NCBI GenBank assembly: GCA_022772735.1
Contig: JALEZD010000019.1
Location: 1-64,000, forward strand
Source: Erysipelotrichaceae bacterium
Lineage (GTDB): Bacteria > Bacillota_I > Bacilli_A > Erysipelotrichales > Erysipelotrichaceae
Direction: 5' to 3'
Length of the DNA stretch: 64,000 nucleotides
This document shows, one piece after another, positions 1-9,770 of the stretch. The stretch's first letter is position 1. Each line of letters begins with the position of its first letter. Both the position numbers and the translations under genes were made by a program. The notes under the pieces are model-generated. The model ran no database searches, had not been told where the DNA came from, and saw nothing but the letters and a program-made list of their open reading frames with translations.

Positions 1-1459
1 ATAAAACATACCTCATACAAAAATTTTTTAATTGTTTGTTTTGGAATCATTTGAAACAACATAGCTATAAAACCCTTCGATAGTAGCTTTTTTAATATCG
101 ATAGTTTTGGAATCATTTGAAACAACATAGCTATAAAACATTTGAACACTTGATTCATGCCCAACACCTGTTTTGGAATCATTTGAAACAACATAGCTAT
201 AAAACAGCTTTCCAGCAACTGTAACAGGTCGTGTTGTTTTGGAATCATTTGAAACAACATAGCTATAAAACTTGATGTTCCGCTTATAGTGGTGAGAAGA
301 GGTTTTGGAATCATTTGAAACAACATAGCTATAAAACACCAAAGTAAGAGAGCTTTATTCTAGATAGGTTTTGGAATCATTTGAAACAACATAGCTATAA
401 AACTCAGCATTTGTCCACTCGCCTCGTATGAATGTTTTGGAATCATTTGAAACAACATAGCTATAAAACAACCAAGTGCCGATTTGATTAATAAAGTTAG
501 TTTTGGAATCATTTGAAACAACATAGCTATAAAACTGAAGCTCTATCCATAGATTTTTTGTTTCCGTTTTGGAATCATTTGAAACAACATAGCTATAAAA
601 CACTTTCAGGAGCATACATATGAGACCAAGCGTTTTGGAATCATTTGAAACAACATAGCTATAAAACTTGTCTAAAAGCCAAGTTAAGCCATTTATAGTT
701 TTGGAATCATTTGAAACAACATAGCTATAAAACAAGAATTTAGAAAACAATTATTAGCTATTTGTTTTGGAATCATTTGAAACAACATAGCTATAAAACC
801 TTGTATTTGGGTCTTTTTGTAAATTTATAGTTTTGGAATCATTTGAAACAACATAGCTATAAAACTAGTATTTTTAATCGATTATAAAAAGGAGGGTTTT
901 GGAATCATTTGAAACAACATAGCTATAAAACAAAGAACTAACACCACTTGATGAAGAATATGTTTTGGAATCATTTGAAACAACATAGCTATAAAACTAT
1001 ATAAACAAGACAAAGTTGCAAGTGTTTGTTTTGGAATCATTTGAAACAACATAGCTATAAAACTTTATTAGTACCTTACAATTAAAACCATCAGTTTTGG
1101 AATCATTTGAAACAACATAGCTATAAAACTCACTTTTTTTCACATCTCGTTGAACTGCTGTTTTGGAATCATTTGAAACAACATAGCTATAAAACACAAC
1201 ACACGGATACCCCGTTGTATCTGGAGTTTTGGAATCATTTGAAACAACATAGCTATAAAACTCAACACTAACAATTAAACCATCACCAATAGTTTTGGAA
1301 TCATTTGAAACAACATAGCTATAAAACTACGGAGAAGTGACAACAAAAGAAGTTTATGTTTTGGAATCATTTGAAACAACATAGCTATAAAACGTAATTG
1401 TAAAGGACATATATGCTTTTCATGTTTTGGAATCATTTGAAACAACATAGCTATAAAAC
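1..1459 (-). CRISPR. Type II-A CRISPR array, 22 full repeats, continues past left edge
   Basis: Full 36-bp repeats start at 38 and recur every 66 bp up to 1424-1459. The last 7 bases of a further repeat lie at 1-7, so the array continues outside the window. All 22 visible spacers (8-37 to 1394-1423) are 30 bp and the repeats look identical. On the minus strand the repeat begins GTTTTATAGCTATG and ends TGATTCCAAAAC, which is the S. pyogenes-type repeat. Transcription is therefore leftward, the newest spacers are at the right end, and the oldest, often degenerate, end is not seen. The array follows csn2 on the same strand. The 66-bp period is divisible by three, so long spurious reading frames run through it. 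Confidence 0.99.
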
Positions 1460-1539
1460 CTCGTACAATTTTTGAGGCTTCTTAATCGCGCTACTAATTC
1501 TAGCAAATTTTCAGTAATCAAATGTTCCTTTTTATACAT
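1460..1539 (-). promoter_or_regulatory. CRISPR leader
   Basis: This 80-bp stretch separates csn2 from the first repeat. Read on the minus strand, it ends GTACGAG directly against the repeat. TACGAG matches the leader-anchoring sequence that Cas1-Cas2 of type II-A systems uses to choose the leader end for integration. A possible -10 (minus strand TAGAAT, 1502-1497) would start transcription about 30 nt before the first repeat. The -35 is not clear. Confidence 0.8.
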
Positions 1540-2196
1540 TTATTCATGTCTTGAGAGATAAAAGTCATCATCAATCAAGTAATAATTTACATCATCTAAA
1601 GCTAATGTTTCAATAAATAATACTTTTTTATTTATTAATGATATATATTCTATAATAGATTTTATTTCATTTTCACTTAAAAATGCAAATGAATTTATAA
1701 ATATTAATAATTTCTTTCTAGATAAATATTTATATACTTGTATTATTTCAACGATTTTTTCATAAAATGTATCACTTAACGTCTCAATTTTAACCCCAAG
1801 TGATTCAATCAACTCTAAAATAGTTATTTCATCATATTCTAAATCCAATTCATTTTCTAATAATTCATAACTGATTAAATCTGTAATAGTCGATGAAAGG
1901 TTTTCTATCATTGTTTTAACTTCAGGCTTACTGTTTAATTGATTCTCTAAATCTTCATATATCAGTTTTAATACATTCTTTGAATTTACATCATATCCTA
2001 GTATATCTGTCACAATCATAACATCAGAATTTTTTACTTCTCTAAAATCTTTTTCATAAATCTTTAATGATCTTTCTTCACTATAAAAGTATAGTTCCCT
2101 AACGACTCTAGTAAACATATATTTATTTGAGAATACAATAACAGTTCCATTTTGAATTTCAATTGGCTCGTCAATCATTGGAAATCTAATTTTCAT
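1540..2196 (-). CDS. csn2: Csn2, type II-A adaptation protein
   Basis: Csn2 forms a ring-shaped tetramer that binds free double-stranded DNA ends and works with Cas1, Cas2 and Cas9 during spacer acquisition. Its presence defines subtype II-A. The call rests on position (last cas gene, directly before the leader), size (218 aa, like the short Csn2 family) and a typical beta-rich start ([14 protein letters not shown]) followed by a largely helical, acidic body. I choose the ATG at 2196 because AGGTG lies 6 nt upstream. A GTG three codons earlier (2205) is possible but would overlap that ribosome-binding site. The start overlaps the end of cas2, so translation is probably coupled. Confidence 0.88.
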   Translation of the reverse strand: MKIRFPMIDEPIEIQNGTVIVFSNKYMFTRVVRELYFYSEERSLKIYEKDFREVKNSDVMIVTDILGYDVNSKNVLKLIYEDLENQLNSKPEVKTMIENLSSTITDLISYELLENELDLEYDEITILELIESLGVKIETLSDTFYEKIVEIIQVYKYLSRKKLLIFINSFAFLSENEIKSIIEYISLINKKVLFIETLALDDVNYYLIDDDFYLSRHE

Positions 2197-2521
2197 ACTT
2201 TTCACCTAGATAAACTATTCTTTCTTCTGTATTTGAAATGCTTGAATTACAATCTCCACATAAATAAATCATCTTTGAAAACTGCTTTTCTGTAACAGTT
2301 AAAATACTTATTTTACCTTTAGAAGGATTATTATTATAAATTCTCTTAATCATTGCTAGATTTGCCGTTCCATTTAAAACTAACTTACTATATACAGAAA
2401 ATTGGTGCATAATAAATCCTTCATTAATCAAAAACTTTCTAAAAACTCTATATGCCTTCCTATCACTTGATGTTTCAACAGGCATATCAAACATTAAAAT
2501 TAATCTCATAAATCTACTCAT
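2186..2521 (-). CDS. cas2: CRISPR-associated endoribonuclease-fold protein Cas2
   Basis: Cas2 is the structural dimer at the centre of the Cas1-Cas2 integrase that inserts new spacers at the leader end. The protein has 111 aa with the usual ferredoxin-like beginning [11 protein letters not shown]; the conserved Asp is D12. A short loop and the strand [13 protein letters not shown] follow. The start codon overlaps the cas1 stop as ATGA, the classic coupled arrangement. The length is normal for type II Cas2 and nothing is missing. Confidence 0.96.
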   Translation of the reverse strand: MSRFMRLILMFDMPVETSSDRKAYRVFRKFLINEGFIMHQFSVYSKLVLNGTANLAMIKRIYNNNPSKGKISILTVTEKQFSKMIYLCGDCNSSISNTEERIVYLGEKYEN

Positions 2522-3384
2522 ATTTTAAATTCTGGCAAATTTTTATCTTCGTTATTTAGTGACTTTACAAGTTTTTTCGTGTATTCCGATATAATATTAT
2601 TCAAATACATTTCTTTTTCATTAAAAATAAATTTTTTATTTATTTCTTCAAATAATGCCTTCTTCATATCTGGAAATGTTGTATATCTATTTTTATAAAT
2701 TGCATTATCTACAATAACTCTAAATGGCTCCATAAAATCACATGCTAAATTAAATTGATTAAATTGATTCGCATGTTTTAATCCTATTTGTGTTACACAC
2801 CCAGATGCAACAATTTCTCTAGCAAACATACTCATTATTATTGAATATCCATAATCTAATCCAGCATTAACATCTGTTGGACTATCTCTACAAAAATCAT
2901 TGCCAAACAACGTATTGAAATATATACGTGCTGCATGACCTTCCCTATTTGTTGGATCTAGTTTTTCTAAATTATTGTATAGTTCTTCTATTGATTCTGC
3001 TTTTTTGAGAAATTTTAAATTATTCAAATAAGCTATTTGATTACTAATTTTTTGAGAAATTATTTCAGTCCATACATGTGCCTTAAAGTCTTCATTCCAC
3101 AAAATTTGTTTTGACAACTGTAGACTACAGTCATGTTTAGCATAATATGGGCAAAGAAAGGATGATGGCAATCTCTTATCATCGCAGAAAATAACCAAAA
3201 TTTTTTCATCAATCAATCTTTTTAAAAGCATTGTAGTGACTGAAATATCCGTTGTTTCAAATAAGATTGTATCAATTTCAGAAAGGTGAATCATTTCAGT
3301 TTCTTCTATACTTTTAAACACAAGATGGTTGTTTTTGTATGAAACCTTTGAGTGCTTATTGATAATTAATGTTCTCCATCCCAT
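2518..3384 (-). CDS. cas1: CRISPR integrase Cas1
   Basis: Cas1 is the metal-dependent integrase that joins prespacers to the leader-proximal repeat. The 288-aa protein has the N-terminal beta domain ([16 protein letters not shown]) and the helical catalytic domain. The metal ligands are visible: E148 in NREGHAAR, H204 in QIGLKHANQ and E219 in CDFMEPFR, at almost the same positions as in S. pyogenes Cas1. It lies 5 nt after the cas9 stop and overlaps cas2 by 4 nt, so the four cas genes form one leftward operon. It appears intact, so adaptation should be functional. Confidence 0.97.
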   Translation of the reverse strand: MGWRTLIINKHSKVSYKNNHLVFKSIEETEMIHLSEIDTILFETTDISVTTMLLKRLIDEKILVIFCDDKRLPSSFLCPYYAKHDCSLQLSKQILWNEDFKAHVWTEIISQKISNQIAYLNNLKFLKKAESIEELYNNLEKLDPTNREGHAARIYFNTLFGNDFCRDSPTDVNAGLDYGYSIIMSMFAREIVASGCVTQIGLKHANQFNQFNLACDFMEPFRVIVDNAIYKNRYTTFPDMKKALFEEINKKFIFNEKEMYLNNIISEYTKKLVKSLNNEDKNLPEFKI

Positions 3385-3389
3385 AAAAA

Positions 3390-6300
3390 TTATTTCCTCA
3401 AATCAATTCTTGTTTCAAAAATTCCAGTACATGATTTAAAAACAATTACTCCATTTGAACATTCTGATGTGGAATTATATCTTTTTCTATCTATATCTTT
3501 GTCAAAAAATTTGAATGCACTTGCTGCACCTGTAGATGTAAAAGACATTAAATTAACAAATGACTTAGCAATAACTTTTATATTTTCATTATTTTTTGCT
3601 TCAAATATTTGCTTTATAATGTTTAGATTGCTTTCTGCATCTAGATATTTACTTGAAAAATCACAAACAATTTTAAAAAGCTCTTTAAATAGATATCTAT
3701 TATCTTCTAAATACCTAACACTCTCATAACTATCTATATCTTCACACTTTGTGCAGTGATAGATTAATTTAACAAATTTTTCACTTAAAACAAAGTTATT
3801 CGCCTTTTGTAATTCATTACCACTTGCAACATACCTCTGTTTTCCATCATCAAATTCAAATAAAGTATACTTAGGTAATTTATAAAAATACTTTATATTA
3901 TTAAAACCTTTTGATTTTAAAAATTCAATTTCATTCCTACAATAATCTTCTTTTTCTAAAATACTTATGCTAACTAGTTTTATCTTTTCTTTGTTTTTAT
4001 CTATGTATTTTAAGGCAACTGCAAATGCAGTTTTTGGATTATCAAAACCACCGTACTTCAATATATCAAGACCTTTTTTTCTCTCAATTGAGACTCCTTT
4101 TTCTTTTTTTGACCAAGCTGTTAAATTTGAAAAAGCTCCCTTTTGTATTTCTGTTTTCTTAACTATATTTATTTGACTATTGTAAATGACTTTTTTAATA
4201 ATATGTAAACTTGAGTCTCTATCCCATAGTATTTCACCACTTTCCGAATTTAATATTGTATCCTTAGAGAAAAATCTCATTAAATTTGAAAACAAATTCT
4301 TTCTTGCGGTTGCTTTATTTTCATTATGTAAATTTATTTTAGTATATTCTCCATAAACAAACTCTGGCATTAATTTTGGATAAACTTTTAATAATGATAT
4401 TCCAATAACTGCATTTAAATATGCATCATGTGCATGATGAAAATTATTAATTTCTCTAACTTTATAAATCTCAAAAGTTTCTCTAAATTCTGATGCCATT
4501 GCAGATTTAAGCGTAATGATTTTAGTCTGCTTATTTTCCTTGTTTAAATTAAATCTTTCATCAAGTATTCTCGCAACATTTTTAGTAATTTGTCTTGTTT
4601 CAACTAATTGTCTTTTGATAAATCCTGCTTTATCATCGTCAGTTAATCCACCTCTTAGCGATTTAGTTAAATTGCTAAACTTCCTTTCACTAATAAGTCC
4701 ACATTCTTTTAACTTTTTCCAAAAGCCAATCATTTTATTAACTATATCTATGCTAGGTACATCATTAGTTTTTAATCTGTTCTTTTTATCAGAAACTAAT
4801 ACTTTGTTATCAATTGAATTATCCACAATAAAACTTCTAGGTATAATATGATCAACATCATAACTAGATAATTTATTAATATCTATTTCATCTCCAGTAT
4901 ACATATCCTTACCATTTTGAAGATAATATAAGTATAATTTTTCACTCTGTAAATCATTTTTATTTGTTAAAGGATTTTCTTTTAATAATTCACTTTCTAG
5001 TCGTTTTATTCCCTCTTCTATTTTTTTGAATCTTTCTCTAGATTGCTTTTTCCCATAGTCTGTAGTTTGATTTTCTCTTGCCATCTCAATAACAATATTT
5101 TTAGGCGCATATCCCATGACTTTAACAAGTTCATCAACTATTTTTAAACTTTGTAAAATACCTTTCTTTATTGCTGGACTACCTGCAATTTTATAAACTG
5201 TTTCTTCAATTGATTCCTTAATATTATTCTTATTTTCATCATCAATAACTTTTTTAAATATCAAATCATCATCATTTATCAACTGCATAAAGTTTCTATT
5301 AATTGGCCCTTTTGGTCCATCATCATCCATCAAATAATCTAAAATTGTTTTACCTGATGCATTATTTACTATTCCATTTATTAGTTTCTTTGATAGTCTT
5401 CCCCATCCAGTGTAATTCTTCTTAGATAAATCATTCAAAGTAGACTCTTTAAAAAGTTTGTTAAACTTTTCTAGCTGTTTTCTTTTCATTTTTTTATCAT
5501 CAAATATTGTTAATATTTTAATAATTTCTTCTAAACTTTCTTCTACATCATTAGAAATATTTTCGCAATCTAAAATATTTTTTACCTCATTAATTTTGTA
5601 CAAATCATGATATACAGAAAAATTAGAATTAAAACTTTCTTCAATACCTTCTATTGAAACAACATTAAGACCAAGCTCTAATTGTAAATATTTTTTTAAT
5701 TTATCCCCTGTAACTTTCCTATATTTTTTGAATAAATTATTAAATATTTTTAATTTTGTTTTAGAATCAAAAAGGTTTCTTTTTCCATTTTTATCAATAT
5801 ATGAAACTTTAGTTAATTCATTAAAAATCATATATTTTTGATAAATAATACTATTTTTAGGTAAAACCTTTTCATTTGATAAATATGTATCATTTAATGT
5901 CATTCTTTCAATGAAACTAATTGAAGATTTATTTATATCGACTAAATCATCAAAATTCCATGGTCTAATATTCCCCTCTTTTCTTGTTAGCCATGAAAAC
6001 TCACTACTAATACGAGGCCCTATATCAAGAGGTCCAACATAATAAGGAATTCTAAAAGTTAAAATATCACACATTTTATTTAGATTATCCTTTAAAAATG
6101 GATAATGAACTCCTTGATTTTTGATAATACTTCTAAATTCAGATAAATGAACTTGATTAGGTATAGACCCATTTTCATAACTTCTTTGTTTTTTTAAGAA
6201 GTTTTCGCTATCTATTTTTTCTATAAAATACTGTGCATCTTCTCTCTCAGAAAGTTTGTTTTTTACATATTTGTAAAATTTTTCTTGAGTTGTTTTCCCT

Positions 6301-7403
6301 TCAATATACCCTGCATATCCATCAAGTTTTTCATCTCTAAACATATTATTATATTCTTGTTTAGAAAAATTTTTATTGATGTATTTTTTAAATTTTTTCA
6401 AATCACTATTGTGCTCATTATATTTATTAATCATTGAATCAGATAATTTTGAACGAGAAAACTGTAAATCCTCACTAAAAATATCTGATAATATTATTGC
6501 ATTATAAACATTAAATGCACTTAAAAATAAGTCAATATAATCATCACCAATTATCGATAATAAACCATCTAAATCATCTTCATATGAGCTTGATGGTATT
6601 TGAACTTTTGCTTCATCATCTAAATTAAAAACACTTTTGAAATTACCTTGATTACCTACTATATACTTCAAAAATACACCAAATTTACCATTAGCTTTTT
6701 GATTCTTATAAAGTTTTACAACCTCTTCAACTTTTTTTGTTTTACTAACTTTACTAGTTAAAATTTTTGAAACATCTATAGAATTATCAATATATTCTTC
6801 ACTATTGTCTAAGTATATAACTTTGTTAAACTCATCAACAAACTTTTTAAATGTATTATTGACAGATATATCTTCTAAATTTAGCTCTCCTTCAATTAAA
6901 AAGTTACCTCTGAATTTAACAATATGCGCTAAAGCCAAATAAATAAGTCGTATATCAGCCTTTTCATCTGTTTCTATTAGGTGTTTTCTCAAATGATAAA
7001 TAGTTTTAAATTTATTATGAAATTCCCTTTCTTCAGCTTCTGTTTTAAAAATTGTATATTTTTCAAATTTTTTATCATCTTCAGTAAAGAAACTCTCATC
7101 TAGTCTATGAAAAAAGCTTTCATCAATTTTACCAATTTCATTAGAAAATATTTCTCTAAGATAGTTTAATCGATTTCTTCTTCTGGTGTACCTTCTTCTT
7201 GTAGTGCGTGCAATCCTTCTATCTGCTGCAGTTTTTCCTTCATCAAAAAGTTCTACACCAATTAAATTCTTTTTCTTATACTTTTTATCTGTATTTCCTA
7301 AAACTTTAACTTTTTTGGATGGTACATTATAGTCATCATAAATCACAGAATATCCAACTGAATTTGTACCAATGTCTAACCCTATTGTATAATCCTTTCG
7401 CAT
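3390..7403 (-). CDS. cas9: Cas9, RNA-guided DNA endonuclease (SpCas9-like, type II-A)
   Basis: This is the crRNA:tracrRNA-guided nuclease that cuts both strands of the target. At 1337 aa it is close to S. pyogenes Cas9 (1368 aa). RuvC-I is at the N-terminus (D10 in [11 protein letters not shown]). The Arg-rich bridge helix lies around residues 60-90. RuvC-II has E773 (VIEMAREN), HNH has H852 ([10 protein letters not shown]), and RuvC-III has H990 and D993 ([10 protein letters not shown]). The C-terminal PAM domain keeps DRKRYNST with R1306 and R1308, equivalent to SpCas9 R1333 and R1335, and ends FETRIDLRK. All catalytic residues are present. The ribosome-binding site GGAGGG lies just upstream, and the promoter shares the 7404-7481 gap with the tracrRNA. 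Confidence 0.99.
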   Translation of the reverse strand: MRKDYTIGLDIGTNSVGYSVIYDDYNVPSKKVKVLGNTDKKYKKKNLIGVELFDEGKTAADRRIARTTRRRYTRRRNRLNYLREIFSNEIGKIDESFFHRLDESFFTEDDKKFEKYTIFKTEAEEREFHNKFKTIYHLRKHLIETDEKADIRLIYLALAHIVKFRGNFLIEGELNLEDISVNNTFKKFVDEFNKVIYLDNSEEYIDNSIDVSKILTSKVSKTKKVEEVVKLYKNQKANGKFGVFLKYIVGNQGNFKSVFNLDDEAKVQIPSSSYEDDLDGLLSIIGDDYIDLFLSAFNVYNAIILSDIFSEDLQFSRSKLSDSMINKYNEHNSDLKKFKKYINKNFSKQEYNNMFRDEKLDGYAGYIEGKTTQEKFYKYVKNKLSEREDAQYFIEKIDSENFLKKQRSYENGSIPNQVHLSEFRSIIKNQGVHYPFLKDNLNKMCDILTFRIPYYVGPLDIGPRISSEFSWLTRKEGNIRPWNFDDLVDINKSSISFIERMTLNDTYLSNEKVLPKNSIIYQKYMIFNELTKVSYIDKNGKRNLFDSKTKLKIFNNLFKKYRKVTGDKLKKYLQLELGLNVVSIEGIEESFNSNFSVYHDLYKINEVKNILDCENISNDVEESLEEIIKILTIFDDKKMKRKQLEKFNKLFKESTLNDLSKKNYTGWGRLSKKLINGIVNNASGKTILDYLMDDDGPKGPINRNFMQLINDDDLIFKKVIDDENKNNIKESIEETVYKIAGSPAIKKGILQSLKIVDELVKVMGYAPKNIVIEMARENQTTDYGKKQSRERFKKIEEGIKRLESELLKENPLTNKNDLQSEKLYLYYLQNGKDMYTGDEIDINKLSSYDVDHIIPRSFIVDNSIDNKVLVSDKKNRLKTNDVPSIDIVNKMIGFWKKLKECGLISERKFSNLTKSLRGGLTDDDKAGFIKRQLVETRQITKNVARILDERFNLNKENKQTKIITLKSAMASEFRETFEIYKVREINNFHHAHDAYLNAVIGISLLKVYPKLMPEFVYGEYTKINLHNENKATARKNLFSNLMRFFSKDTILNSESGEILWDRDSSLHIIKKVIYNSQINIVKKTEIQKGAFSNLTAWSKKEKGVSIERKKGLDILKYGGFDNPKTAFAVALKYIDKNKEKIKLVSISILEKEDYCRNEIEFLKSKGFNNIKYFYKLPKYTLFEFDDGKQRYVASGNELQKANNFVLSEKFVKLIYHCTKCEDIDSYESVRYLEDNRYLFKELFKIVCDFSSKYLDAESNLNIIKQIFEAKNNENIKVIAKSFVNLMSFTSTGAASAFKFFDKDIDRKRYNSTSECSNGVIVFKSCTGIFETRIDLRK

Positions 7404-7414
7404 AAACCCTCCAT

Positions 7415-7428
7415 TGTAAGCGCTTAAA
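7415..7428. promoter_or_regulatory. cre-like palindrome in the cas9 5' untranslated region
   Basis: TGTAAGCGCTTAAA matches the CcpA operator consensus TGWAANCGNTNWCA at all but one of the defined positions (A instead of C near the end). It contains the perfect palindrome TAAGCGCTTA and lies 12-25 bp upstream of the cas9 start, next to the ribosome-binding site. A perfect cre site occurs elsewhere in the window (50230-50243), so the genome probably has a CcpA-like regulator. Function here is inferred. Confidence 0.4.
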
Positions 7429-7446
7429 TAATATTTTATGTTTATA

Positions 7447-7475
7447 TTGATTTTTTTTGATTATTATTTTATACT
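7447..7475 (+). promoter_or_regulatory. tracrRNA promoter
   Basis: TTGATT (7447-7452), a 17-bp spacer and TATACT (7470-7475). The expected start, about 7 nt after the -10, is 7482, exactly the first base of the anti-repeat. Confidence 0.85.
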
Positions 7476-7481
7476 GTCTAT

Positions 7482-7566
7482 GGAATCATTTGAAACAACA
7501 TAGCGAGTTAAAATAAGATTATTCGTAATCAACATTTGTGGCACTGTTTCGGTGCACTTTTTTATT
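7482..7566 (+). ncRNA. tracrRNA
   Basis: This is the trans-activating RNA that pairs with each repeat, recruits RNase III and forms the Cas9 guide scaffold. Bases 7482-7504 are a perfect 23-nt complement of the minus-strand repeat. They are followed by the bulge GAG and the lower-stem strand TTAAAAT, the same layout as in S. pyogenes. Next come a nexus hairpin (GATTA, loop TTCG, TAATC; 7517-7530), a very short linker where S. pyogenes has its second hairpin, and the terminator hairpin GCACTG-TTT-CGGTGC (7541-7555) followed by T-rich sequence. It is divergent to cas9. Confidence 0.97.
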
Positions 7567-7696
7567 ATAAAAGCATTATTTATCTAACTAAATAATATCA
7601 AACTTTTTTATTTTTTACATATATATTTAATACATACTTCATACAAAATATAAAATGTGGTATATTTATAACATTATATTTATAAGGGGATTCATC

Positions 7697-9070
7697 ATGA
7701 ATAAAAATACTACAAAAATAACTTTTAAAGAGGCAATATTTGTTTCAATTATAGTGCTTGCTATACTTGGAGGAATAATGATTTTTATTCCAAATGCCAC
7801 ACCACATATTGCAATAATTTCTGCAATGATATTCTTAATTATATATGGGTTAGTAAAAAAAGTTTCATTTAATATAATGCAAGAAGGAATGATAAAATCT
7901 GTAAATACTGGAATGGGTGCTATATATTTATTCTTCTTCATTGGAATTTTAATATCTTCATTAATGATGTCAGGTGCTATTCCAACACTAATGTACTTAG
8001 GATTAAACACAATATCTTCAAACACATTTTACTTATCTACTTTTATTATCACTTCAATTATCGGTGTTGCGATTGGCAGCAGTTTAACAACCGTATCAAC
8101 AATAGGAGTTGCTCTTATGGGTATTGCTGTTGCTTTTGAAGCAAACATTGCAATTACTGCTGGTGCAATTGTATCAGGTGCTTTTTTTGGAGATAAAATG
8201 TCTCCTCTATCTGATACAACAAATATTGCCGCAAGTATTGTCGGTGTTGAACTTTTTGACCATATTAAAAACATGGCAAAAACAACTATACCTGTTTTCA
8301 TTATTTCCTCAATAATTTATCTAATACTATCATTAAACATAAGTATTCCAGATATTGCAAATATAGAAAGCTTCAAAAATGATATACTTTCTACAGGATT
8401 AGTTCATTGGTATTCTCTTTTACCTTTTCTCATTTTATTAATACTTGCAATTTTAAAAGTTAATTCTGTAGTATCAATGATAATCACAACAATAATTAGC
8501 ACACTATTATCTTTTATATCAAATTCATATTCACTTACAGATTTATCAACTTATTTCTACTCTGGATTTTCAATGAGTAATTTACCAGATAGTGTAGTAT
8601 CGCTTATTTCTAGAGGTGGATTATCAAGTATGTTTTTTACAACTACAGTAGTAATTCTTGCGCTTAGTTTAGGTGGACTGCTATTCTCACTTGGAATTAT
8701 TTCAACAATATTAGACAAAACAAAAAACTTTTTAACTACTCCTTTTAAAGCAACATTATGTGTTGCTCTTACTGCGGTAGGTATAAACTATATTGTAGGT
8801 GAACAATATCTAAGTATTTTATTAACAGGTGAAACTTTTAAAAGCGTTTATGAAAATTTGAATTTACACCCTAAAAATTTATCACGAACACTTGAAGATG
8901 CAGGAACAGTCATTAATCCACTTGTACCTTGGAGTGTATGTGGAACATTTATTGCTAGTACTTTGAATATTTCTGTACTATCATATGTTCCATTTGCATT
9001 CTTCTGCATTGGAAGTGTACTATTCACAATATTATCTGGATTAAATAAAAAATCTTTAACAAAAAACTAA
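7697..9070 (+). CDS. nhaC: Na+/H+ antiporter, NhaC family
   Basis: This multi-pass membrane antiporter of the NhaC/IT superfamily exchanges sodium, or an organic ion pair, for protons. It has 457 aa and about eleven hydrophobic segments. The signature GAFFGDKMSPLSDTTN, with its acidic transport residues, is around residue 170, and a second half-repeat includes GGLSSMFFTTT and DAGTVINPLVPW. I choose the ATG at 7697 because GGGGA lies 6 nt upstream; an in-frame ATG at 7655 has no good ribosome-binding site. It is monocistronic and ends in a strong two-way terminator. NhaC relatives include malate/lactate exchangers, so the substrate is not certain. Confidence 0.85.
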   Translation: MNKNTTKITFKEAIFVSIIVLAILGGIMIFIPNATPHIAIISAMIFLIIYGLVKKVSFNIMQEGMIKSVNTGMGAIYLFFFIGILISSLMMSGAIPTLMYLGLNTISSNTFYLSTFIITSIIGVAIGSSLTTVSTIGVALMGIAVAFEANIAITAGAIVSGAFFGDKMSPLSDTTNIAASIVGVELFDHIKNMAKTTIPVFIISSIIYLILSLNISIPDIANIESFKNDILSTGLVHWYSLLPFLILLILAILKVNSVVSMIITTIISTLLSFISNSYSLTDLSTYFYSGFSMSNLPDSVVSLISRGGLSSMFFTTTVVILALSLGGLLFSLGIISTILDKTKNFLTTPFKATLCVALTAVGINYIVGEQYLSILLTGETFKSVYENLNLHPKNLSRTLEDAGTVINPLVPWSVCGTFIASTLNISVLSYVPFAFFCIGSVLFTILSGLNKKSLTKN

Positions 9071-9082
9071 ATATAAAAATTT

Positions 9083-9122
9083 AAAAAGGTAGACCAAACA
9101 TACAGTTTATTAGTCTACCTTT
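9083..9122. terminator. Bidirectional terminator between nhaC and divIC
   Basis: An 11-bp stem AAAAGGTAGAC/GTCTACCTTTT encloses an 18-nt loop. The A-rich left arm and T-rich right arm let it serve both converging genes. The last base of the stem is the first base of the divIC stop codon. Confidence 0.85.
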
Positions 9123-9451
9123 TATTCATTAACACTTGATGGTAAATAGAAAATTTCCTCACCATCTTTTGTAAGCATATAATTACCTCTTGCATAACTT
9201 TGGACATAATTTGGATCTTCTAGCTTACCTTTTTGAGAAGTCAATCTAACATTTTCATCCTTTATCTCTTGAAGTTGTTTTTCAACTTGAGCTAATTGTT
9301 GTTTTAATTCTATTGTTTTATAAATTTCTGAAAAAACACTATAACTAAAGAAAATTCCAACTCCAAACACAAACAAAACAATCAACTTAAAAATAGGTGT
9401 CATTTGTCTTTTTCTACGTTTTTTTACTACTCTTCTTCTTACTTCACTCAT
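9122..9451 (-). CDS. divIC: Septum formation initiator DivIC/FtsL-like protein
   Basis: A bitopic divisome protein that partners FtsL and DivIB/FtsQ at the septum. The 109 residues comprise a very basic cytoplasmic start (RRRVVKKRRKRQ), one membrane helix (about 22-42, LIVLFVFGVGIFFSYSVF), and an extracellular coiled coil (IELKQQLAQVEKQLQEIKD) ending in the DivIC-type element NYVQSYARGNYMLTKDGE. It is the last gene of the pth-mfd-rqcP-divIC operon, the same order as in B. subtilis but without yabP and yabQ. The ribosome-binding site is AAGGAAGAG. Confidence 0.88.
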   Translation of the reverse strand: MSEVRRRVVKKRRKRQMTPIFKLIVLFVFGVGIFFSYSVFSEIYKTIELKQQLAQVEKQLQEIKDENVRLTSQKGKLEDPNYVQSYARGNYMLTKDGEEIFYLPSSVNE

Positions 9452-9509
9452 TGTTATCTCTTCCTTAGTGTAATACCAATTATATCTGAAATTATTATAT
9501 TATCAACGA

Positions 9510-9770
9510 TTAATCATTAATAAATTCATCACTAACAATTTCATAAGAGTTTTTTGCATCTTCTTTTTTCATAATATCCATAATATCTAAAACCCTTACA
9601 ATTATTTTTCTATTACCAAAAGTTATGCCAACCAAATCACCTACTTTAACCTCATGTGATGGCTTAACAATCTTGTTATTAATTTCAATTCTTTGATTAT
9701 CTGCTAATTCTTTTGACACGCTTCTTCTTTTCAAAATTCTTGATACTTTCAAAAACTTATCAATCCTCAT
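9510..9770 (-). CDS. rqcP: RqcP (YabO), S4-domain ribosome quality-control factor
   Basis: This small RNA-binding protein works with RqcH on the 50S subunit to add Ala tails to stalled nascent chains. Its 86 residues are essentially one S4 domain (MRIDKFLKVSRILKRRSVSKELADN) plus a short tail. It starts inside the mfd coding end (11-bp overlap) and is followed by divIC. The Hsp15 family is the other S4 family of this size, but the neighbourhood (pth-mfd-x-divIC) identifies it as RqcP. Confidence 0.9.
   Translation of the reverse strand: MRIDKFLKVSRILKRRSVSKELADNQRIEINNKIVKPSHEVKVGDLVGITFGNRKIIVRVLDIMDIMKKEDAKNSYEIVSDEFIND

Noticed and set aside
28-1197. Long minus-strand open frames with a repeated peptide FYSYVVSNDSKT
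   Set aside because: They are the translation of the CRISPR repeat; the 66-bp period keeps the frame open. No ribosome-binding site and no real gene.
8-1423. Self-targeting spacers
   Set aside because: By eye no spacer matches another part of this window. A genome-wide search was not possible.
2197-2205. GTG start for csn2, three codons upstream
   Set aside because: It overlaps the AGGTG ribosome-binding site that serves the ATG at 2196.
3469-4851. Plus-strand open frames opposite cas9
   Set aside because: They lie entirely within the well-conserved cas9 coding sequence and encode low-complexity Ser/Leu/Phe-rich peptides, as expected for antisense shadows.
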